Shown one piece after another: positions 23,942 to 30,679 of a stretch of 32,142 nucleotides of DNA (positions are counted from its first letter, which is position 1; each line of letters begins with the position of its first letter). This DNA comes from Candidatus Segatella papionis. Lineage in GTDB: Bacteria; Bacteroidota; Bacteroidia; Bacteroidales; Bacteroidaceae. The notes beneath the pieces are model-generated. The model did not search any database. It had not been told where the DNA came from and worked only from the letters and a program-made list of their open reading frames with translations. The position numbers were made by a program, and so were the translations under genes. Location: contig DBLF01000107.1 of NCBI GenBank assembly GCA_002297965.1, positions 17,891-50,032 of the forward strand, in the 5' to 3' direction.

Positions 23942-24042
23942 TCTATTAAGAACAGAAACTATTCCATCCCATAGCCTAAACATTTTCTTTTAAACAAAAG
24001 ACTAAAGGTAAGTAATTCAAAAAATATTATGATATAAAAAAA

Positions 24043-24083
24043 CAAAAAGGGATAGCCCTCAAAATCAAGATTATCCCTTTTTG
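24043..24083 (-). terminator. Intrinsic terminator after higBA
   Basis: CAAAAAGGGATA (24043-24054) pairs perfectly with TATCCCTTTTTG (24072-24083) around a 17-nt loop. On the minus strand it is followed by a long T run. It lies 31 bp after the higA stop. Confidence 0.9.
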
Positions 24084-24114
24084 ATTACATTTTCATACTC
24101 CTAATACTAGATGT

Positions 24115-24480
24115 TTATACTCCAAGTACTAGATTAGCATCGATACCTAATTTGCGACTGATTTCACGTCCTACGCTCAACGTAGGTTCCTTAGAACCTG
24201 TGAGATATTCTTTGACATTTATCGGAGTAACCCCTATCAAACTTGCCAATTTTGAAATAGAAATTCCCATTTCCTCCATCCTCAGCTTAATGATGTCAGC
24301 TAAAGAAGGAGTGCCTATCGCAAAATGTTCATCTGAATAATCTGCCACCATATTAGACAGTCTTTCCAATTCCACGCTATTAGGATCATCCGTAGGAGTA
24401 TTGTCATCTACCAAAGGAAGAAGTTCTTCCACACGATTTACAGCCCACTGATATTGATTCATATTTTCTATCTTATCCAT
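24115..24480 (-). CDS. higA: HigA-type antitoxin, helix-turn-helix
   Basis: This antitoxin binds and neutralises the HigB partner and represses the operon. The 121-residue protein has an N-terminal helical part with the HigA-like sequence YQWAVNRVEELLPL and later VADYSDEHFAIGTPSLADIIKLRMEEM. A Xre-type HTH follows at about 70-112 (ISKLASLIGVTPINVKEYLTGS, then LSVGREISRKLGI). The start at 24480 is 13 bp past the toxin stop; an earlier ATG at 24558 would overlap the toxin gene and add a non-conserved tail. The toxin-first order is characteristic of HigBA. The gene is more A/T-rich than the flanking polysaccharide genes. Confidence 0.87.
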   Translation of the reverse strand: MDKIENMNQYQWAVNRVEELLPLVDDNTPTDDPNSVELERLSNMVADYSDEHFAIGTPSLADIIKLRMEEMGISISKLASLIGVTPINVKEYLTGSKEPTLSVGREISRKLGIDANLVLGV

Positions 24481-24493
24481 ATATGCCAGTTTT

Positions 24494-24787
24494 TTAAATC
24501 GTTCTACAATCAATCTTATCGTACTCTTGATGAGTTCCAATGAAACGAATATACACAAACTTAATAGTAAACTTGATTACAACAACTATCCTATATGTAT
24601 TTCCTTTTATATTAAAAACATAGTGCTGATTGCCAACGTTATCAACACTGTTAAATGTAGATTTCACATCGGCAAAATTACTCCATTTACTTTTCTTCAC
24701 AATAGAAATCCACTCCTGTAGCGCAACTTTTGATTTTGGATTGGACTCTATATATTGCTTTAATGTTTGTTCAGTAAATATTCGCAT
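24494..24787 (-). CDS. higB: HigB-family mRNA interferase toxin
   Basis: This is a ribosome-associated mRNA endonuclease of the HigB_toxin family (RelE-like fold). The 97-residue length is usual. The signature runs through the centre and end: ALQEWISIVKKSKWSNFADVK, then NVGNQHYVFNIKGNTYRIVV and FVYIRFIGTHQEYDKID. It is the first gene of a two-gene operon with higA and has its own TATCTTTG promoter. It lies between the susCD terminator and GH115, with terminators on both sides, so it is transcribed independently of the polysaccharide genes. Confidence 0.92.
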   Translation of the reverse strand: MRIFTEQTLKQYIESNPKSKVALQEWISIVKKSKWSNFADVKSTFNSVDNVGNQHYVFNIKGNTYRIVVVIKFTIKFVYIRFIGTHQEYDKIDCRTI

Positions 24788-24806
24788 AGCTTCCTAGTTT
24801 TGTGTG

Positions 24807-24814
24807 CAAAGATA
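24807..24814 (-). promoter_or_regulatory. Predicted -7 box for higBA
   Basis: TATCTTTG on the minus strand, 20 bp upstream of the higB start codon. A TTG lies 17 bp further upstream, slightly closer than usual. Confidence 0.6.
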
Positions 24815-24833
24815 GAAAAAAATATTGTAATCA

Positions 24834-24860
24834 AGCATGTTTTTCCAAGAAAAATATGCT
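24834..24860. promoter_or_regulatory. Inverted repeat upstream of the higBA promoter
   Basis: AGCATGTTTTTC (24834-24845) and GAAAAATATGCT (24849-24860) are 12-bp arms with a 3-bp spacer and one mismatch. They overlap or adjoin the -33 region. The placement suits an operator for HigA autoregulation, though many HigA operators overlap the -7 region instead. Confidence 0.45.
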
Positions 24861-24880
24861 AATCATATAAAAAACACAAA

Positions 24881-24919
24881 AATCCCCCACATGTAAGATT
24901 CTTCTTGATGTGGGGGATT
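24881..24919 (-). terminator. Intrinsic terminator of the susCD operon
   Basis: AATCCCCCACAT (24881-24892) pairs perfectly with ATGTGGGGGATT (24908-24919). On the minus strand a T-rich tail (TTTTTGTGTTTTTT) follows. It begins 33 bp after the susD stop codon. Confidence 0.93.
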
Positions 24920-24952
24920 ACATGGTATATTGCTTATGTCAACAGCAAAAGC

Positions 24953-26977
24953 TTACTTCTCTGCCGGCATGTCTGTCTCTGTTGGCCAGTATGGGTTCTG
25001 GTAGAGAGAAGACTCACTTACTGTAGTGTAATCAGGAGCGGTAAGCATCATCTCCTTGATTGGCATTGGCTGCAAGTAGTGAGCCAAGTGCCAAGTGTAA
25101 CCATCCTTATAGAGGTTATTGGCTGTCATATTCTTCTCGTAGATGCGGAGGTAGTTGCTCAATGTTGGAGCAGAAACCTTAGCCTTGGCATCGCCGTTGT
25201 AGTCAGCCTCAGAGAAGTTGTAGTGAGCTGTCATCTCTGAGTTCCAGAGCTTCAAGCCCTCTACGTGGTAGCGAGTGGTCATCATCTGGTCGAGTGCTCT
25301 CCAACGCTGCAAGTCCATCCAGCGTAAAGCCTCGCCCATCAACTCGTCACGACGCTCACGACGGATATTGAAAAGAACCTTGTCTTCAAGCAACTTGCCT
25401 GCACTGTAAGCACCCCAGTCGAGGGTCTCCTTCGACATATCGGTGGCATTGATGGTGGTCATTGGATCGATGGCATCGCCTGTGAAGCCAGCCTTTTCGC
25501 GGATAATCTTCCAATACTCCAATACCTTGCCGCTCAAGCTATGGGTCAACATATACTCAGCCTCCATGTAGTTGAGCAAAGCCTCACGGGCACGGAATGA
25601 GCAAGCTGCATTGGCAGACTTATTCTTCTCGCACTGCTTACGGTCGAAGGTACCACCCTTGCGGAGGCAATAACCTGTTACGTACATGAAGTTGGTAGCG
25701 TCACCATTGGTGATGTCAGGATAGTCGTTCTCCTTCTCGATGTAACGGTCACCCTGAGAATAACTCATATTCTTGTAGCAGTTGATTTGTCCTGGAGTCT
25801 TGAGGAAGATGTAGAGACGTGGGTCACGGTTCTCTGCCACCTTGCTTACGGTATTATCGTCATACTTGAAGCCATCGTGCTGTGCATAGATTGGCTTACC
25901 ATCCTTCATCAAGAAGCTCTCCACCATGCTTCGAGTAACACCCGTACCATAGTTGTTGCGCTCCACGGCATCCTCGATGATATTGGTGTGACCGAGACCA
26001 GCGTTATATTCACGCCAAAGGAGCACTTCCTTGTAGCTAGACATATCGGTGGTACCAAACATCTCGAAGTATGGGTTGGTATCGCCTTCCTTCTGAGGAA
26101 CCACACCATTGTTCTGGGTCAAGTCGTTCTTGTATTTCTCTGCGACAATCTCAGCAGACTCAGCGGCAGTCTTCAAGAAATACTGGATTTCATTGTCGAT
26201 GCTACCTGTAGGATACTGATAGTCCTTGCTGTAATCCTTGGTCTTGCCAGGCCAGTTGGCGTCGCAAGGAACAAATGGAGTACCCTTGAAGTAGTTGAGG
26301 AATGTACCCTCGTAGAGAGCCACACGAGACTTCACCAACTGGCAGACATCCTTAGACAAGCGAGTGTGACGCTTCTCGAAGTTATCCGACATATAAGTCA
26401 TGGCAGAATCCAAGTTGGCGATGATGAAGCGAGCCACCTCGTTGCGAGGCTGACGCTTGCACTCAGCCACCAATCTCTGCTCATTATCGGGCAAGACCTC
26501 GGTCACGATAGGATAATCGCCCCAAGTCTTGAGCTTTCCGAAGTATTCCCAAGCACGGAAGAAGTAAAGCTCACCGAGATACTGGCGAATGTTCTTGTCG
26601 TTACCTGTAATCTTACCAGCCTTGTAATTAGCCATGCAAGTGTTCAACTTATAGTTGATGTCACGGATGGTAGAGAACGACCAGTTACCATTGGTCAATC
26701 CCACTTTCCACTGACCGTCCAGGTACTTACCGTCTGAGCCAGTACCAGCCTGGTTGTCTGTATTAGTATCACTGCTATAGAGTCCATAGCCATAGCCATG
26801 AGAAGGCAAATTGCCATAGAAACTGTTTGCGCAAGCCTGAATCTGGTCTTCTGACTTATAATAAGACTCAGGAGTAATGCTTGACTGAGGCTCCTGATCG
26901 AGCAAATCGTCGCATGAAACCATTGCGCCGCCCAATGCAAGCACCATCAATGCCTTAGATATATGATTCATTTTCAT
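24953..26977 (-). CDS. SusD/RagB family glycan-binding lipoprotein
   Basis: This outer-membrane surface lipoprotein forms the lid of a SusC transporter and binds oligosaccharides. The 674-residue protein has a lipoprotein signal with lipobox AMVSC (Cys22) followed by DDLLDQEPQSSITPESYYKSEDQ, the classic SusD opening. TPR-like helices include REYLGELYFFRAWEYFGKLKTWG-type residues (split here as FFRAWEYFGKLKTWGDYPIV) and the C-terminal segment RRERRDELMGEALRWMDLQRWRAL, all family hallmarks. It starts 13 bp after the SusC stop, so the two are one operon, and a strong terminator follows. The ligand cannot be read from the sequence; the neighbouring GH115 and GH127 suggest a glucuronic-acid- and arabinose-bearing glycan. 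Confidence 0.95.
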   Translation of the reverse strand: MKMNHISKALMVLALGGAMVSCDDLLDQEPQSSITPESYYKSEDQIQACANSFYGNLPSHGYGYGLYSSDTNTDNQAGTGSDGKYLDGQWKVGLTNGNWSFSTIRDINYKLNTCMANYKAGKITGNDKNIRQYLGELYFFRAWEYFGKLKTWGDYPIVTEVLPDNEQRLVAECKRQPRNEVARFIIANLDSAMTYMSDNFEKRHTRLSKDVCQLVKSRVALYEGTFLNYFKGTPFVPCDANWPGKTKDYSKDYQYPTGSIDNEIQYFLKTAAESAEIVAEKYKNDLTQNNGVVPQKEGDTNPYFEMFGTTDMSSYKEVLLWREYNAGLGHTNIIEDAVERNNYGTGVTRSMVESFLMKDGKPIYAQHDGFKYDDNTVSKVAENRDPRLYIFLKTPGQINCYKNMSYSQGDRYIEKENDYPDITNGDATNFMYVTGYCLRKGGTFDRKQCEKNKSANAACSFRAREALLNYMEAEYMLTHSLSGKVLEYWKIIREKAGFTGDAIDPMTTINATDMSKETLDWGAYSAGKLLEDKVLFNIRRERRDELMGEALRWMDLQRWRALDQMMTTRYHVEGLKLWNSEMTAHYNFSEADYNGDAKAKVSAPTLSNYLRIYEKNMTANNLYKDGYTWHLAHYLQPMPIKEMMLTAPDYTTVSESSLYQNPYWPTETDMPAEK

Positions 26978-26990
26978 AATTGTCGAATGT

Positions 26991-29900
26991 TTAGAATGTT
27001 ACACTTAAACCGAATGAGTAAGTTCTTGACAATGGGTATCCTGCACCCTGATCGTAAGAAATGGTCTCTGGGTCAAACTGCTTGTTCAAGCTGGTGCCTG
27101 TCCAAAGGTTCTCGCCTGAGAAATAAACACGCAGATTGTTGATGCCCCATCTATTGGTAATGGTTGCCGGGATGGTGTATCCCAAGGTGAGGTTCTTCAA
27201 TCGGATGTATGCCGCATTCTGCAAGTAACGAGTCTGGCACTGGATATTCTTGCTGCCATTGGTAGGACGAGGCAAGTAAGAATCCAAGTTCACGTCCATG
27301 GTACCCTGCTTAACAGACCAGGTGTTCTCGTCACGGAAGTAATCCTTTACAGCCTCCAAACCTGCACAGTTCCACTGGTCTCCATTCCAACCAAACAAGA
27401 ACACACTTCCCTGCCAACAATCACGTTTCATCACACCCTGGAAGAACATACGAAGATCGAATCCCTTCCAAGAAGCATTCATATCAAAACCAAACTGATA
27501 GCGAGGTGTCGTGTTACCAATTACCTTACGGTCGCCTGGGTCATCAAGCGTACTGTTGCCCCAAGAAACCTTGCCATCACCATTGATATCCTTGTACATG
27601 ATATCACCAGCTGTCCATGCGCTACCTATGGCATCCTGACCGCCATTAGGCAGAGAAGCCAAGTGATCCTGCATCTCCTTGTCAGTCTTAGCGATGCCGA
27701 TGGTCTCGAAGCCCCAAATCTCGCCAGTGTATCTGCCCTCGATATAATTGCCAATGGAGTTAGTAGGGTTGTCCTTGTACTTGGTAATCTTGGTACGTGA
27801 GTCGTAGAGTGAGAACTTAGCACCATAGCTCAAGCCATTGGCCAAACGATCCTGCCAGCCTAAAGTCAACTCCCAACCACGAGCCTGAAGGTCGGTATTA
27901 TTGGTCTTTGGAACGCCTGTACCCAAGATAGCTGGCAATGTCTTACCATTTCCCACCATATCGTGGGTGCTACGAGTGTACCAGTTGAACGAACCTGTCA
28001 AACGATTGTGCAACATCGCCCAATCCACACCAATATTGTAAGTCTCTACACGCTCCCAAGTCAAGCCTTCGGATACGATACCTGGAGAACCTACGGTAGC
28101 AACCTTGCTGCCATTCTGCAACCAAGGACCGCCCTGGGCACTTGGAGAAATGGTCAGATAGGTCTGATACCAATTGGTTACGTTCTGGTTACCCAAAGAA
28201 CCGTAAGAGAAACGCAACTTCAACATATCGAGCCAGCTATGAGAAGACTCCATAAATTTCTCCTCGGCAATGTTCCAACCTAAAGAGAAAGAAGGGAATG
28301 TCTTCCAGCGATTGCCCTTGCGATAACGAGAAGAACCGTCAGAACGAAGATTAGCCTCGAAAAGGTAACGACTCTTGTAGTCGTAGTTCAAACGACCGAA
28401 GAAACCTACCACAGCCCACTCATTGCGATAACCATATACATCAGGAGTGGTTGCCACGCCATCCTTCAAACCATTGGTCAAGTTGATTTCTGGCTTGGTC
28501 AAGTCCATCATACCTACACGAGAAGCACCAAAGGCACTCTGCTTCAAGTTCTCTATCTGCATACCACCCATCACATGGAAGTGGTGAGCCTTGGCCAAAG
28601 TGAGGTCGTACTCGGTACGAGCACTGAAGTTCAAGTAGTTCTCGCGATAGTTAGTCTCCTGCACACTGGTGTTGGCATCCTTATAATATGGAGCACCTTC
28701 CTTACCGTATGCCAAGAGAGGCAATGACCAGTTGTGACCATTGGAGTTCTGGATGCGATAGTTGAAATCCACACTGGTCTTCCAGTTCTTGATAGGCTCT
28801 ATCTCCAAGCCCAACTGGTGGTAAATCTTGTCGCTCTGGTTGTGGTTCTCACCACCATCAGCCCAAGCCCACAAACAGCTTGTATCACTATAGAAATGAT
28901 TACCATTCCAGTCGTAAGCAGGCAACACTGGCCATCCACGCAAGGCTACAGCTTGATACCATCCACCCTTCTGAGGTTTCTGTGTCTCCTCACGAGTAAA
29001 ACGCATGGTGTAGTTCAACTTCAACCACTTGGTGAGCTGCGACTCAATCTTGGCTGTTCCCGTGTAACGCTGCAGATTATCATCAGCCACCTTGAGCAAA
29101 CCGTTTTGGTCGAAATAGCTACCAGAAACATAATATCTGAACTTCTCAGAACCACCACTAGCACTCAAGTTATGCTGCTGAGAGAAAGAAGTGTTCTTAT
29201 AGAGGATGTCATACCAATCGGTATCGGCGATACCATTGGAATAACCACCCCACCAAGTCTTGTCGGTATCATTGTTATAGCCACGTACCTCATAAATCAA
29301 ATTGCCATCTGCTGTCTTACGAACACCAGGACTCACATACTCAGCATTGTGGAAAGCAACGATTTGGTCGAAACGACCTGTACCATCTTCCTTGGTATCG
29401 AAATAAGCACCCTTACCAGCATTGGTAATGGCATCGTTCATCCAAGAAGCGAAATCCACGGAGTTCATCAAGTGGTTCTTGATGTTTGGAGTACCAAAAC
29501 GGAAACTATTGTTGTAGTTGATGGTTGGCTTGCCTTCCTTACCTTTCTTGGTAGTCACCAAGATAACACCGAAAGGAGCACGAGAACCATAGATGGAGCT
29601 AGCAGCCGCATCCTTCAATACAGATACACTCTCAATATCCTGAGGGTTGATAGAGTTGAGGTCGCCCTCCATACCATCAATCAAAATCAATGGATCGCCT
29701 GAAGAACCCTGACCGATGGTCGTACCACCACGTACATTAATAGATGGACGAGAATCGATGCTACCACTGCTTTGTGTGATTTGAAGACCTGGAGCGGCAC
29801 CTTGCAATGCCTGTACTGCGTTAGAAACAGGACGCTCAGCCATCTGCTTACTGTCGATGACATCCACGGCACCTGTAAGGTTCACCTTCTTCTGGGTACC

Positions 29901-30299
29901 GAAACCGACAACGACTACCTCGTCGAGAGCCTCGCTGTCCTGCTGCATGGTTACGTTCATCTCCTTGCCTGCTACAGCCTTCACCTCTACCTTCTTATAT
30001 CCCATATAAGAGATAACGAGGGTAGCGCCCGGCTTCACTGACAACACGAACTTACCATCGAGATCGGTTACGGTACCATTGCTCTTGGCACCTTTCTCAA
30101 CGACGCTTGCGCCGATGATAGGACCTTCGCTGTCACTTACAACACCCGACACCTTAATAGTGTTCTGCTGCTGAACCTGGACTCCGTTCATCAGAGTCTC
30201 ACTAGCCAAGATTCCCTGCGTAGGGATACTTGCCAAACCGATGCTGAGCAAGGACGCTGCAAGCATCTTTTTGTCCATCTTGCTGGTTATTACATTCAT
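26991..30299 (-). CDS. SusC/RagA family TonB-dependent outer-membrane transporter
   Basis: This is the 1,102-residue import channel for oligosaccharides, powered by TonB. An N-terminal signal is followed by a carboxypeptidase-like regulatory domain at about 48-120 (VSGVVSDSEGPIIGASVVEKG, then NGTVTDLDGKFVLSV). Next come the TonB box region DEVVVVGFGTQKK, a plug domain with INVRGGTTIG and IESVSVLKDAAASSIYGSRA, and a 22-strand barrel ending in YSFGLSVTF. Either the ATG at 30299 or the one at 30278 could be the start; both give a signal peptide. It is the first gene of the susCD operon. Its promoter carries the ATTCGTCA operator, and it is divergent from the propeller sensor. Confidence 0.96.
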   Translation of the reverse strand: MNVITSKMDKKMLAASLLSIGLASIPTQGILASETLMNGVQVQQQNTIKVSGVVSDSEGPIIGASVVEKGAKSNGTVTDLDGKFVLSVKPGATLVISYMGYKKVEVKAVAGKEMNVTMQQDSEALDEVVVVGFGTQKKVNLTGAVDVIDSKQMAERPVSNAVQALQGAAPGLQITQSSGSIDSRPSINVRGGTTIGQGSSGDPLILIDGMEGDLNSINPQDIESVSVLKDAAASSIYGSRAPFGVILVTTKKGKEGKPTINYNNSFRFGTPNIKNHLMNSVDFASWMNDAITNAGKGAYFDTKEDGTGRFDQIVAFHNAEYVSPGVRKTADGNLIYEVRGYNNDTDKTWWGGYSNGIADTDWYDILYKNTSFSQQHNLSASGGSEKFRYYVSGSYFDQNGLLKVADDNLQRYTGTAKIESQLTKWLKLNYTMRFTREETQKPQKGGWYQAVALRGWPVLPAYDWNGNHFYSDTSCLWAWADGGENHNQSDKIYHQLGLEIEPIKNWKTSVDFNYRIQNSNGHNWSLPLLAYGKEGAPYYKDANTSVQETNYRENYLNFSARTEYDLTLAKAHHFHVMGGMQIENLKQSAFGASRVGMMDLTKPEINLTNGLKDGVATTPDVYGYRNEWAVVGFFGRLNYDYKSRYLFEANLRSDGSSRYRKGNRWKTFPSFSLGWNIAEEKFMESSHSWLDMLKLRFSYGSLGNQNVTNWYQTYLTISPSAQGGPWLQNGSKVATVGSPGIVSEGLTWERVETYNIGVDWAMLHNRLTGSFNWYTRSTHDMVGNGKTLPAILGTGVPKTNNTDLQARGWELTLGWQDRLANGLSYGAKFSLYDSRTKITKYKDNPTNSIGNYIEGRYTGEIWGFETIGIAKTDKEMQDHLASLPNGGQDAIGSAWTAGDIMYKDINGDGKVSWGNSTLDDPGDRKVIGNTTPRYQFGFDMNASWKGFDLRMFFQGVMKRDCWQGSVFLFGWNGDQWNCAGLEAVKDYFRDENTWSVKQGTMDVNLDSYLPRPTNGSKNIQCQTRYLQNAAYIRLKNLTLGYTIPATITNRWGINNLRVYFSGENLWTGTSLNKQFDPETISYDQGAGYPLSRTYSFGLSVTF

Positions 30300-30375
30300 A
30301 ACTTGATAGGTTTTATTAATATTGTTTATTCTAATTTTTCTTGCTAGTTGTTACGATTACTTAAATCGAACGCTG

Positions 30376-30406
30376 CAAAAGTATAATGTTTTCCGCAAAC
30401 TACCAA
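30376..30406 (-). promoter_or_regulatory. Promoter of the susCD operon
   Basis: On the minus strand TTG (30404-30406) lies exactly 20 bp from a -7 box TACTTTTG (30376-30383), followed by CAGC. The leader would be about 70 nt. Confidence 0.7.
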
Positions 30407-30410
30407 GTCT

Positions 30411-30420
30411 AAATTCGTCA
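30411..30420 (-). promoter_or_regulatory. Candidate PUL operator at susC
   Basis: AAATTCGTCA on the plus strand, immediately upstream of -33. Its flanks RATG match the GH115 distal copy, giving AAATTCGTCARATG at both. It starts 28 bp past the -7 box, the same as at GH115. A second half-site about 22 bp further (TTTCAGCA at 30435) is poor. Confidence 0.5.
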
Positions 30421-30455
30421 GATGATGGGTACATTTTCAGCAAAGTGTTTTTCAT

Positions 30456-30485
30456 GGGTGCAAATTGGTCAAACGAGGGTGCAAA
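30456..30485. repeat. GGGTGCAAA direct repeat, 21 bp apart
   Basis: GGGTGCAAA lies at 30456-30464 and 30477-30485, with a related GGGTACA at 30427. The pair lies between the divergent susC and sensor promoters, 35 bp upstream of the sensor -33 box. The two-turn spacing suggests another regulatory site. Confidence 0.55.
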
Positions 30486-30519
30486 CTCTCCAATTTGAGC
30501 AATTTGCGATACATATTTC

Positions 30520-30550
30520 TTGCATATTTCGGAAGTTTTTTGTAACTTTG
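30520..30550 (+). promoter_or_regulatory. Promoter of the propeller sensor gene
   Basis: TTG (30520-30522) lies exactly 20 bp from the -7 box TAACTTTG (30543-30550). Transcription would start near 30557, giving a leader of about 120 nt. Confidence 0.75.
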
Positions 30551-30679
30551 CCCATGTTAAGATTAACTTTTGGAAACTTAAGAACACCATTGTCTTAGAA
30601 CATCATTAAAAGAAATATACATTAATTATATAATATAAGAACATTACAAGAACAGCATCACTAAAAGAAAAAAGACAAT

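Noticed and set aside
24481..24558. Extended HigA starting at 24558
   Set aside because: It would overlap the toxin gene and add residues unlike HigA; the ATG at 24480 is placed normally after the toxin stop.
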